From contig DATGMP010000116.1 in assembly GCA_035293565.1 (NCBI GenBank), positions 1-32,306 of the forward strand: 32,306 nt of DNA. The letters run 5' to 3'. Shown piece after piece: positions 24,777 through 32,306 of the stretch. Within the stretch, counting starts at the first letter, position 1; each line of letters begins with the position of its first letter. The translations under genes and the position numbers were made by a program. Under the pieces are notes generated by a model. It made no database searches. It saw only the letters and a program-made list of their open reading frames with translations, and was not told where the DNA came from. Origin of the DNA: DATGMP01 sp035293565 (GTDB lineage Bacteria > Pseudomonadota > Alphaproteobacteria > BOG-932 > Roseiterribacteraceae).

Positions 24777-27700
24777 TCAGCGCTGCTCCGGCGCGCCGGG
24801 CAGCAACTCCCTCAATTCGCCGAGCCAGGGCTCGTATTGGCGCCACCGTTCGACCGAGCTCTGATAGATCGGCTGGCGCACCTGCCAGAGGCTCGCGGTC
24901 TTGACGACCCGCCTGTTGTCTTCATGACGAAGGCAGGCGTCATTCCATTCGAGGCCGCAGAATCCGATCATGCGCCGCGTCACCGCTTCGCGATCTGCGA
25001 TCAGCATTTCATAATCGATCTCGAGGAGCCGATCGCCCGGCAACACTTGTCGCCAATGCGCCATCAGCCGCTGATATTCGCGATAATAGAAGGCGAGGTC
25101 GCCGCGGTCATAAGCGAACGCCTGCCGCGTGGCGAACCGAAGGAAATAGATCGACAGACAGGTGTCGAGCGGATTGCGGCGACAATGGATGATCTTCGCC
25201 TTCGGAAAAGCGAGATGAATCAGGCCGAGCCAAATGAAATTGAATGGCATCTTGTCGGTAATCCGAGCCGCGTCGGGGTCAATTCGCCGAAGCAGCGCCA
25301 AATATTCCTCGGCCAACTCGGGTATCTCGGTATCAAGCCGGGAGGCGATCGCCCCGCCGAGCGCGGTCGCGCGGTCATTCCAGAAACGAAGCTCACCACC
25401 GGCGCCGACCTTGGGATGGTTGGAGACGATCTGCTCGACCAAGGTTGTCCCCGATCGGGGCATCCCCAGTATCAGGATCGGGATTTCCGATTGCGAGCCC
25501 AGGGGGGCCTTGCGGGCGAAGAAATCGGCGGTGAAGGTCGAGATGAGTTGATCGATACTCTTCCGCCAGGCAGTCCTGTCGAAAGCGAAATTGCGATACT
25601 CGATCCGGTTGCCCTCGTCGAAATGGCGGATGGCGTTCTGGTGCTCGCCCAAATCGTCGAAAGCCTTGCCGAGCGCGAAATGGAGCAGCGACCGCTCGAA
25701 ATCCGTTCGGCCGGGTTCGTTCACAAGCCCGGCCATCGTCTCGATCAGGCGGCGATCGTCATCGGTCGCCTTTTTGGCGAGGACCAGATTGTGATAGGCG
25801 GATACCCGCTCGGGATCGAGCCTTATGGCTTCGCGCAGGCTCCGAGCGGCGTCCTCGAAGCGGCCCGACTCGCTCAGCAGATCGCCCAGCAGCGCGTGCG
25901 CCTCGGCATTGGCCGCATCCACGGCGAGCGAGCGCCGCAAACACCCTTCGGCCTCCCCCACCTTTTCCTCGATGAGCAGGATTTTGGCTCGTTCGACCAA
26001 GCCTCTGGGCGTGTCGGGCGCAAGCTCGCTCGCGCATCGGAAGCATTCGACCGCCCCATCGCTGTCACCGCGCGACTGCAGCAGGTTGCCCAGGCGCGAA
26101 TAGGCCTCGCCCATCGTGGGCGAGAGCGCGATCGCCTTGCGGTAGCACGCCGCGGCGGCATCATGGTCCCTCTGGCGCTCTCGCGCGGCTCCGAGGTTAT
26201 AGTGTCCGGTCGCGAGATCCGGATCGAGCGCGATCGCCTTTTCGAAGCAGTCGACCGCCCGCGCCAAATCCTGAGCTGCGAGATGAAGCAGGCCTAGATT
26301 GTTGTAGACGACCGGATCGTGCGGGCTGAGGCGAAGGGCATTCTCCAGCACTTCGATCGCGTCCGAGGTCTTTCCTTGCTCGTTCAGAGTCTTCGCGAGC
26401 AATAAATGGTCCTTCGCGGCCCGCGATTGTTGGACCGCCGAGGTCCCTCTGCTCGGAAGCAATTGGCTGAGCTCGCCGAGCCAAGGCTCATACCGACGCC
26501 AGCGCTCGACTGACTTCCGGTAAACAGGCTGCCGCACTTGCCAGACGCTCGCGGTATTGACCACGCGGCGATTGCGCTCGGGCGCCAGACACGCATCGTT
26601 CCAGTCCAGGCCGCAGAAGGCGAGCATCCGGCGGGTGACGCCCTCCCGGTCGGCAACGAGCTCCTCGTAGTCGACATCGAGGAAGCGATCGGGCGGCAGC
26701 ACGGCGCGCCAATGATCCATCAGCCGCGCATAATGCTTGTAGCTGAATGCGAGATCGCCCTTGTCATAAGCATATTCGGAGCGTGACGCGAAATCGGTCA
26801 TGTAGATCGAAAGACAAGTGTCGACCGGATGACGTCGGCAATGAATGATCCTGGCCTTGGGAAAGGCAAGATGGATAAGGCCGATCCATAGGAAATTGGC
26901 CGGCATCTTGTCCGTGACGCGCGATGAGCCGGGCGCGGTCTTGTGGAGCAAGGCGCGATATTCCGCGGCGACCTTGCCGATGAAGCCGGCCGTGAGACCC
27001 GCCGCGCCCGCTTTCCCGAACGCTTCGGCGCGGTCGTACCAGAAGGGCAGCTCCCCAGCGGCGCCAGCCTCCGGATGGGCCGAAACGATCTGCTCCACGA
27101 GCGTCGTACCGGAGCGCATCATGCCGAGGATCAGAATCGGGGTCTCGTCATCCGAACCCAGCGCCGCGTTGCTCCGAAAGAAGTCAGGCGTGAAGCTGGC
27201 GATCAACCGGTCGACGCCGACGGCATACTGTGCCCGGTCGAAGTTGATGCCGCGCCGCTTGAGCGCGTTGCCTTCGTCGAAATGGCGGATCGCCCGCTCA
27301 TACTCGCCGAGGTCGTCGAGCGCCTTCCCGAGGGCAAAATTGAGGCTGATACGGTCCTGGGTGGAGGCGTCGCCGGACAGAAGCGCGGCCATTTTGTCGA
27401 CGAGCTGCCGATCCGCTTCCAGGATCGGTTTGGACGTCACGAGCTCATAGTAGGCGCCTGCCCGGTCCGGTGCGAGAGCGACTGCCTTCTCCAGGCACGC
27501 GATCGCCTCATCCAGACAGCCGAGCTCCCGCAAGACCGTGCCGCGCAGGCGGTAAAGCTCCCCATTTGCGGAATCGCGTTCAAGAGCGCGGCGCAACTGC
27601 GCGTCGGCGTCGCCGACTTTTCCTTCCAACCACAGCGCTTTGGCTTCCGACAGCCAACCGAGCGCGGTGTCCGGCATCAATTTGGCAGCGTTGCGAAAAT

Positions 27701-28124
27701 GCGGAATCGCCTCGCGCCTCCGGCCGAGCGCGAGAAATCGGTTCCCGATCCGTTCGTGCGCTTCCGCGAATCGTGGCGCAAGCTCGATCGCCCGACGGAA
27801 GGCAGCGATGGCCTCGGCGTCCCGGCCGAGCTGCTCCAGCGCAGCGGCGAGATTGTAGTGCGCCGTGGCATCGCGCGGCCGGACGCCGATCGCTTGGCGA
27901 AAACAGTCGGCCGCAGCGGCCGGCCGGTGGGCGCGGAGATGGGCAAGCCCCTGGTTGCTGATCGCAACGAATAGATCGGGGGCGTCCGGCCCGGCGCCCG
28001 TCTGAACGCCCCGTTGCTGACCGCCAGCGCAGCAATGCTTGTATTTACGGCCGCTGCCGCATGGGCAGGGGTCGTTCCGGCCGGGAGGTTTCCCGGCCTG
28101 CGGCGCGGGACGCGAAGTGGGCAT
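24777..28124 (-). CDS. SEC-C motif plus two tandem TPR-sulfotransferase modules in one protein
   Basis: This 1115-residue protein opens with a SEC-C zinc motif, NDPCPCGSGRKYKHCC (Cys20, 22, 31, 32), of the kind found at the SecA C-terminus. Module 1 has TPRs at about 50-290, a 5' loop LGMMRSGTTLVEQIVSAHP (333-351) and a 3' segment ARIIHCRRHPVDTCLSIY (424-441). After a linker near 555-575, module 2 repeats TPRs at about 575-840, LGMPRSGTTLVEQIVSNHP (886-904) and AKIIHCRRNPLDTCLSIY. The modules are offset by about 553 residues. Both keep the PAPS-binding motifs, so both may be active. The ATG at 28124 is preferred over a TTG at 28157. No signal peptide is seen. The frame is intact across the junction, so this is a fusion and not an artefact of a missing stop, as far as one sequence can show. 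Confidence 0.87.
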   Translation of the reverse strand: MPTSRPAPQAGKPPGRNDPCPCGSGRKYKHCCAGGQQRGVQTGAGPDAPDLFVAISNQGLAHLRAHRPAAAADCFRQAIGVRPRDATAHYNLAAALEQLGRDAEAIAAFRRAIELAPRFAEAHERIGNRFLALGRRREAIPHFRNAAKLMPDTALGWLSEAKALWLEGKVGDADAQLRRALERDSANGELYRLRGTVLRELGCLDEAIACLEKAVALAPDRAGAYYELVTSKPILEADRQLVDKMAALLSGDASTQDRISLNFALGKALDDLGEYERAIRHFDEGNALKRRGINFDRAQYAVGVDRLIASFTPDFFRSNAALGSDDETPILILGMMRSGTTLVEQIVSAHPEAGAAGELPFWYDRAEAFGKAGAAGLTAGFIGKVAAEYRALLHKTAPGSSRVTDKMPANFLWIGLIHLAFPKARIIHCRRHPVDTCLSIYMTDFASRSEYAYDKGDLAFSYKHYARLMDHWRAVLPPDRFLDVDYEELVADREGVTRRMLAFCGLDWNDACLAPERNRRVVNTASVWQVRQPVYRKSVERWRRYEPWLGELSQLLPSRGTSAVQQSRAAKDHLLLAKTLNEQGKTSDAIEVLENALRLSPHDPVVYNNLGLLHLAAQDLARAVDCFEKAIALDPDLATGHYNLGAARERQRDHDAAAACYRKAIALSPTMGEAYSRLGNLLQSRGDSDGAVECFRCASELAPDTPRGLVERAKILLIEEKVGEAEGCLRRSLAVDAANAEAHALLGDLLSESGRFEDAARSLREAIRLDPERVSAYHNLVLAKKATDDDRRLIETMAGLVNEPGRTDFERSLLHFALGKAFDDLGEHQNAIRHFDEGNRIEYRNFAFDRTAWRKSIDQLISTFTADFFARKAPLGSQSEIPILILGMPRSGTTLVEQIVSNHPKVGAGGELRFWNDRATALGGAIASRLDTEIPELAEEYLALLRRIDPDAARITDKMPFNFIWLGLIHLAFPKAKIIHCRRNPLDTCLSIYFLRFATRQAFAYDRGDLAFYYREYQRLMAHWRQVLPGDRLLEIDYEMLIADREAVTRRMIGFCGLEWNDACLRHEDNRRVVKTASLWQVRQPIYQSSVERWRQYEPWLGELRELLPGAPEQR

Positions 28125-28187
28125 GTCGGAAGATAACCTGCCGCTAAGGATGGACAAAGTGCGGCTCAGGATAGCGCCGTCCGGTTG

Positions 28188-28234
28188 TCGCCGGGTTTAT
28201 TCCCAGGGTGTCGGTTTTTTTTACAACCCGGCGA
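28188..28234. promoter_or_regulatory. inverted repeat, candidate enhancer-binding-protein site
   Basis: TCGCCGGGTT (28188-28197) and AACCCGGCGA (28225-28234) form a perfect 10-base inverted repeat around a 27-base spacer that contains a run of eight T. It sits about 55-100 bases upstream of the -24 element of the sigma-54 promoter at 28289, where an activator would bind. A second perfect 6-base inverted repeat, TGAAAT-N6-ATTTCA (28257-28274), lies closer in. The activator role is inference. Confidence 0.4.
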
Positions 28235-28288
28235 TTCGTTAATCCGTCCTGATCACTGAAATGTCACAATTTCAATGACTTAGCACTT

Positions 28289-28305
28289 TTGGCACGGTCA
28301 TTGCA
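28289..28305 (+). promoter_or_regulatory. sigma-54 promoter of the PEP-CTERM gene
   Basis: TTGGCACGGTCATTGCA at 28289-28305 matches the consensus TGGCAC-N5-TTGC at every fixed position, with GG (28291-28292) and GC (28303-28304) 10 bases apart. The predicted start is near 28316, giving a leader of about 47 bases to the ATG at 28363. The leader excludes an in-frame start at 28312. PEP-CTERM genes are known to be sigma-54-controlled through PrsK/PrsR in some bacteria. Confidence 0.8.
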
Positions 28306-28362
28306 TTAGCCTTGGTGAGCCTCATGAGGCTGAAAATTATTTTTCGAGCGGGGACGATTGCG

Positions 28363-29211
28363 ATGAACAAGTTACTCTCTGGAACCGCCATGGCGGTGCT
28401 GTTGACAGCGGGGTTCGCCGGGACTGCGGACGCCGGCAGGATCGTGTTGACCGGTCACGACAATGATTATCACTGCGACGGTTGCTCGGGCAAAAGCACG
28501 AGCGGTCCGGGTGCGGCTCTTGCCGCAGAGGTTGCCTACGTCTCGGCCGGTTCGGCACTGCCGGTTCTTACCTTTGACGCCGGAAGCTTACTCACAAACA
28601 CGCTTACGGCGCTCGGAATCTCTTTCGTCAATGTGGATCCGAGCAATGCGGCCAATGTCACGGCCGGCTTGTTCGACCACACCAAGTACAGCGCCATGGT
28701 GGTTGCCTCGGTCACGAGCTGCGGCGGCTGCGATAACACTCCGGCGGACATCAGTCACATCGCGGCGCAGAGCGCGGCGATCGCGAGCTTTTTCAATGCC
28801 GGCGGCGGCGTTCTCGGCCTTGCGGGAGCAAGGGATACCAGCGCCTATTCCTATGTTCCGGAAGCCGCAACCAACGCCGGTGGCTCGCCGCCCTCCAGCG
28901 GCTATGTGTCGGCGGTGACCAACACCACCGGCATTCCGCCGGTCAACGGTGACGCCACGCACAATTTCTTTGACGAGCCCGGAACCGGCGGCCTCTCCGA
29001 CAAGTACTTTGTTGTCGAGCGCCTGGGCGACCCGTCGACGGGCACTCCCGAGACGATCGCCTTCAGCGGCTCGATCGTCTGCACGGGGCCGTCCTGCCAC
29101 CTGACGACGGGCGGCGGATCGACCGTGCCGGAGCCCGCCAGCTTGGCGCTACTCGGCTCCGGCCTCACCGGCCTCGCGGCTCTGGCCCGCCGCCGGCGCA
29201 AGAAGGCCTGA
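28363..29211 (+). CDS. PEP-CTERM sorting-domain exported protein
   Basis: The 282-residue precursor has a signal peptide (MNKLLSGTAMAVLLTAGFAG, cleavage near TADA) and a C-terminal PEP-CTERM signal at about 255-282: VPEPASLALLGSGL, a hydrophobic stretch, then an Arg/Lys cluster. Such proteins are processed by exosortase and delivered to the outer surface, often with exopolysaccharide. The mature domain starts RIVLTGHDNDYHC and contains YSAMVVASV and GGGVLGLAG, suggesting an alpha/beta fold like ThuA or class I amidotransferases; this is tentative. It has two CxxC pairs (CDGC, CGGC). GGGGA lies 8 bases before the ATG. No exosortase gene is in the window. A strong terminator follows. Confidence 0.9.
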   Translation: MNKLLSGTAMAVLLTAGFAGTADAGRIVLTGHDNDYHCDGCSGKSTSGPGAALAAEVAYVSAGSALPVLTFDAGSLLTNTLTALGISFVNVDPSNAANVTAGLFDHTKYSAMVVASVTSCGGCDNTPADISHIAAQSAAIASFFNAGGGVLGLAGARDTSAYSYVPEAATNAGGSPPSSGYVSAVTNTTGIPPVNGDATHNFFDEPGTGGLSDKYFVVERLGDPSTGTPETIAFSGSIVCTGPSCHLTTGGGSTVPEPASLALLGSGLTGLAALARRRRKKA

Positions 29212-29241
29212 GCAGACCTCTTTATTACCATTCGCTCGAAA

Positions 29242-29275
29242 CGCGCCGAGGGCAACCTCGGCGCGCTTTTCGTTT
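29242..29275 (+). terminator. intrinsic terminator after the PEP-CTERM gene
   Basis: A perfect 10-base GC-rich stem, CGCGCCGAGG (29242-29251) and CCTCGGCGCG (29256-29265), encloses a GCAA tetraloop and is followed by CTTTTCGTTT. It lies 30 bases after the PEP-CTERM stop codon. This is the clearest rho-independent terminator in the window. It also separates this gene from the convergent methyltransferase. Confidence 0.85.
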
Positions 29276-29310
29276 GTGGCCGGAACTCGCCGCGATGCCG
29301 AGAAGCGCGA

Positions 29311-29862
29311 TCAGCCTTTGGGTTCAGCGAAAATGACAACGCGCTCGAAGGAATCCATGCCCGGGAATTCCACGCGGCTTTTCAAGACGCGCATGGCGCG
29401 CCCGACGATATGTGTCCAATAGAAGGGCGGATGCGGCTTCAGCTTGCTCGTCGCCTTGGGCCTGGTTAGAACGTCAAAGATTGCGACGCCCGCCGTCGCG
29501 CGCGCCACGTCGACGATGACAGCTTCGGTGAAGTTGGGCTCGATCGCATCGAGGACATCGAGGCAGGTGACGATGTCGAACTTGCCTTCGGGTTTCACCT
29601 TGAAGGCGTCGACCGCAGGGTCCCAGCCAACGATCTCGCCGAAGACGCCCAGCTTACGTATCTCCTCGATGAACCCGCCTTTGCCGCAGCCATAGTCGAG
29701 CCAAGCCGGCGTCCGGCCCTGCTGACGGGCGATCTCGGTCGCCAGCTCCACCATCGGATTCTGGAGATAGAGATGCCGGTGCCGTCCATAGCCGTCCGCC
29801 TCGGCATGCGAACGGCGCTGCCGCTTGATGTGCGCTTCCGTAAAGGTGCGAGTTTCGTCCAC
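29311..29862 (-). CDS. class I SAM-dependent methyltransferase, substrate unknown
   Basis: The 183-residue protein has the SAM-binding motif I as WLDYGCGKGGFIEEI, a motif II-like acidic end of the second strand in IVGWDPAVDAF, and FDIVTCLDVLDAIEP as motif IV. The N-terminal KRQRRSHAEADGYGRHRHLYLQ segment is basic, which might suggest a nucleic acid or phosphorylated acceptor, but no specific family can be named. The GTG at 29862 has GGAG 5 bases upstream; a TTG at 29877 would add five residues. It follows valS closely on the same strand and is probably co-transcribed with it. Its convergent neighbour ends at a terminator. Confidence 0.82.
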   Translation of the reverse strand: MDETRTFTEAHIKRQRRSHAEADGYGRHRHLYLQNPMVELATEIARQQGRTPAWLDYGCGKGGFIEEIRKLGVFGEIVGWDPAVDAFKVKPEGKFDIVTCLDVLDAIEPNFTEAVIVDVARATAGVAIFDVLTRPKATSKLKPHPPFYWTHIVGRAMRVLKSRVEFPGMDSFERVVIFAEPKG

Positions 29863-29882
29863 GTCGGCTCCCGCCAATCGGC

Positions 29883-32306
29883 TCAGGCCACCAACCCTGC
29901 CAGCGCGCCGCGGATCTTCCCGGCCGCCGCTTCGTACTCGGCGCGGCGCTCATGCTGTTCGGCCACCACCTCTTCGGGCGCGCGCTCGAGAAATTGCGGG
30001 TTGCCGAGCTTCTTGTCGATCTTGGCGATCTCGCCCTCGGTGCGCCCCAGCTCCTTCTTCAGGCGCGCGATCTCGACCCCGACATCGATGATGCCTTCGA
30101 GCGGCAGGACGATGGTCGTGTTGCCGAGCACGATATTGGCCGCAGCGCCGGACGGCGGCGGCCGATCCGGGGCCGTGGCGTCGACGCGCGCCAACCGCTC
30201 GACGAGCGGACGATAGCGGGCGAGCCGCTCGAACGTCGACGCGTCCGCGCCGTTCAGGATCAACGGAACGGCGGCAGACGCCGGGACATTGATATCGGAA
30301 CGTGTGCTGCGTATGGCCGAAACGAGCGCGATCAGCCAATCGATCTCGTCCTTCGCGGCTTGATCCACCAGCCCCGGTTCAGCGTTGGGCCAGTCTGACT
30401 TGGCGAGCAATCGTCTGCCGCGGTCCCCTAGCTTCTCGTACAGCTCCTCGCTGATGAAGGGCATCACCGGGTGCAGCAAAAGCAGGATTCGATCGAGCAC
30501 CCAGGCCGCGGTTGCGCGTGTCTCCGCCGCGGCGTCGCCGCCCTCCGCCAACAGCGGCTTCGCAAATTCGAGATACCAGTCGCAGAAGCCGCCCCAGGCG
30601 AATTGGTAGATGGCCGAGGCCGCCTCGTTGAAGCGCAGCGCGTCGAGCGCCTCGCCAACCCTGGCGGTGGTCAGCGCCGCCTCGCCCGCGGCCCAGCGAT
30701 TAATCGGCGAAACCAGCCTGGCCGGGTCGAACCCTTCGACGGGGCGGCATTCGTTGATCTGGCAGAAGCGCGCGGCGTTCCAGAGCTTGGTCGCGAAATT
30801 GCGATAGCCTTCGACGCGGGATTCCGAAAGCCTGATATCGCGTCCCTGGGCGGTCAGCGCGGTCAGCGTGAAGCGCAGCGCGTCAGCGCCGTAGCGGTCG
30901 ATCAAGACAAGCGGATCGATGACGTTCCCCTTGGTCTTGGACATTTTCTGGCCATGCTCGTCGCGGACCAGCGCGTGGATATAGACCGTGCGGAAGGGCA
31001 CATCGCCCATGAAGTGCAGGCCCATCATCATCATCCGGGCAACCCAGAAGAAGATGATGTCGAAGCTCGTGACCAGCAGATCGGTCGGATAGTGCCGGCC
31101 GAGCTCCGGCGTGTCCTCGGGCCAACCGAGGGTCGAGAACGGCCATAACGCCGAAGAAAACCAGGTGTCGAGCACGTCTTCGTCCTGGCTCAACACGGCC
31201 GCACGTCCGTAATGCTCGCGCGCCGCGGCCTGGGCCTCCTCCTCCGTCTCCTCGACGAAGTAATGGAGATCGGGCCCGTACCAGGCCGGGATGCGGTGCC
31301 CCCACCAGAGCTGGCGGCTGATGCACCAGGGCTGAATGTTGCGGAGCCAATCGAAATAGGTCTTTTCCCACTGCTTCGGGACGATTCGCGTGCGCCCCTG
31401 CTCGACCGCCTCCAGTGCCGGTCCCGCGAGCCGCTGTGCGTCGACATACCATTGGTCGGTGAGCCAGGGCTCGATCACCACGCCCGAGCGGTCGCCGGTC
31501 GGCAGAGAATGCTCATGCGCCTCGACATGATCGAGCGCGCCCAGCTCTTCCAGCTCCACCAGCACCTTCTTGCGGGCCTCGTACCGGTCGAGCCCGCGGA
31601 AGCGGTCGGGAGCATTCTCGTTGATGCGCGCGTCGCGGTCGAAAATGTTGACGAGCTCCAACCCATGGCGGCGGGCGACCTCGAAATCGTTGAAGTCGTG
31701 GGCAGGCGTGATCTTGACGGCGCCGCTCCCGGTCTCGGGGTCGGCGTGCTCGTCGGCAACGACCTTCAACCGACGCCCGACGAGCGGCAGAATCGCGTGC
31801 CGCCCGATCAGATCCTTATATCGATCGTCTTCGGGATGAACCGCGACCGCCGTATCGCCCAGCATCGTTTCCGGCCTCGTGGTCGCGACCACGACATAGC
31901 GGCCGGGCTCGCCCTCGATCGGATAGCGCAAATGCCACAGCGAGCCCTTGTGCGGCTTCTGCTCGACCTCGAGATCGGAAATTGCCGTATGCAGCTTCGG
32001 GTCCCAATTGACCAGGCGCTTGTCGCGATAGATCAGGCCCTGCTTGTAAAGTCGGACGAAGACCTTGCGGACCGCGCGCGACAGCCCTTCGTCCATGGTG
32101 AAGCGTTCGCGCGACCAGTCGGGCGACGTGCCAAGGCGGTGGAGCTGGTTGACGATCGCGCCGCCGGACTCGGCCTTCCATTCCCAGATTCGCTCGACGA
32201 AGGCCTCGCGGCTGAAATCGTATCGGGACTGCCCTTTGGCGGCCAGCTGGCGCTCGACGATCATCTGGGTCGCGATGCCGGCGTGGTCGGTGCCGGGCTG
32301 CCACAG
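29883..32306 (-). CDS. valS: valyl-tRNA synthetase, C-terminal part (5' end outside window)
   Basis: This class I synthetase charges tRNA-Val and edits mischarged threonine. The frame is open to the right edge, where it reads LWQPGTDHAGIATQM, a ValRS segment that follows the HIGH motif; HIGH itself lies outside the window. About 807 residues are present. The editing domain includes ARRHGLELVNIFD and ATTRPETMLGDTAVAVHP. The KMSKS loop appears as GQKMSKTKGN (about 30923-30949). The C-terminal coiled-coil arm is present (ARLKKELGRTEGEIAKIDKK), followed by APEEVVAEQHERRAEY. The stop at 29883 is followed closely by the methyltransferase gene. The assignment is secure. Confidence 0.97.
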   Translation of the reverse strand: MWQPGTDHAGIATQMIVERQLAAKGQSRYDFSREAFVERIWEWKAESGGAIVNQLHRLGTSPDWSRERFTMDEGLSRAVRKVFVRLYKQGLIYRDKRLVNWDPKLHTAISDLEVEQKPHKGSLWHLRYPIEGEPGRYVVVATTRPETMLGDTAVAVHPEDDRYKDLIGRHAILPLVGRRLKVVADEHADPETGSGAVKITPAHDFNDFEVARRHGLELVNIFDRDARINENAPDRFRGLDRYEARKKVLVELEELGALDHVEAHEHSLPTGDRSGVVIEPWLTDQWYVDAQRLAGPALEAVEQGRTRIVPKQWEKTYFDWLRNIQPWCISRQLWWGHRIPAWYGPDLHYFVEETEEEAQAAAREHYGRAAVLSQDEDVLDTWFSSALWPFSTLGWPEDTPELGRHYPTDLLVTSFDIIFFWVARMMMMGLHFMGDVPFRTVYIHALVRDEHGQKMSKTKGNVIDPLVLIDRYGADALRFTLTALTAQGRDIRLSESRVEGYRNFATKLWNAARFCQINECRPVEGFDPARLVSPINRWAAGEAALTTARVGEALDALRFNEAASAIYQFAWGGFCDWYLEFAKPLLAEGGDAAAETRATAAWVLDRILLLLHPVMPFISEELYEKLGDRGRRLLAKSDWPNAEPGLVDQAAKDEIDWLIALVSAIRSTRSDINVPASAAVPLILNGADASTFERLARYRPLVERLARVDATAPDRPPPSGAAANIVLGNTTIVLPLEGIIDVGVEIARLKKELGRTEGEIAKIDKKLGNPQFLERAPEEVVAEQHERRAEYEAAAGKIRGALAGLVA

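Noticed and set aside
1..32306. Mobile element, prophage or genomic island
   Set aside because: No integrase, transposase, tRNA-associated direct repeats or phage genes are seen, and the genes read in the same high-GC codon style throughout.

Overview
The window is high-GC chromosomal DNA that reads as an alphaproteobacterium. The best evidence is a long minus-strand block in the order dgt, argS, SPOR-domain protein, nagZ, scpA, scpB, tatA, tatB, tatC, serS, surE, pcm, nlpD-type gene, with erpA and xthA divergent at its head; this order is familiar from alphaproteobacterial chromosomes. Sigma-54-type promoters at a flagellar gene and a PEP-CTERM gene fit the same class. The order or genus cannot be fixed from the sequence alone. 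I see no integrase, transposase, phage gene, CRISPR array, tRNA or rRNA.

Layout. 1-232: the 3' end of a metallo-beta-lactamase-fold hydrolase. 233-12412: the housekeeping block, all on the minus strand, mostly joined by 4-base start/stop overlaps. It covers dNTP control, arginine and serine tRNA charging, peptidoglycan recycling and remodelling, chromosome segregation, Tat export and repair of damaged proteins and nucleotides. 12413-12557: a short divergent promoter region with a triplicated 12-base motif. 12558-14682: erpA, xthA and a short-chain dehydrogenase on the plus strand. 14721-17601: two tandem serine beta-lactamase-like paralogues and a small lipoprotein.

17684-28124 is the most distinctive part. 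It holds a flgL-flgK pair with a sigma-54-like promoter, then three genes carrying four copies of one module: a TPR array followed by a TPST-like sulfotransferase. The largest gene (1115 residues) carries two complete modules in tandem behind an N-terminal SEC-C zinc motif. A small exported protein of DUF4412 type sits among them on the other strand. 28125-29276: a divergent intergenic region with inverted repeats and a near-perfect sigma-54 promoter drives an exported PEP-CTERM protein, which ends at a strong intrinsic terminator. 29311-32306: a methyltransferase gene and the 3' part of valS, which runs off the right edge.

Main hypothesis. TPR-plus-sulfotransferase enzymes beside flgK and flgL recall FlmG of Caulobacter, where a TPR domain docks flagellin for a fused glycosyltransferase. 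The genes here could form a surface-protein or surface-glycan sulfation system. The domain architecture and gene order are visible in the sequence; the substrate is inference.
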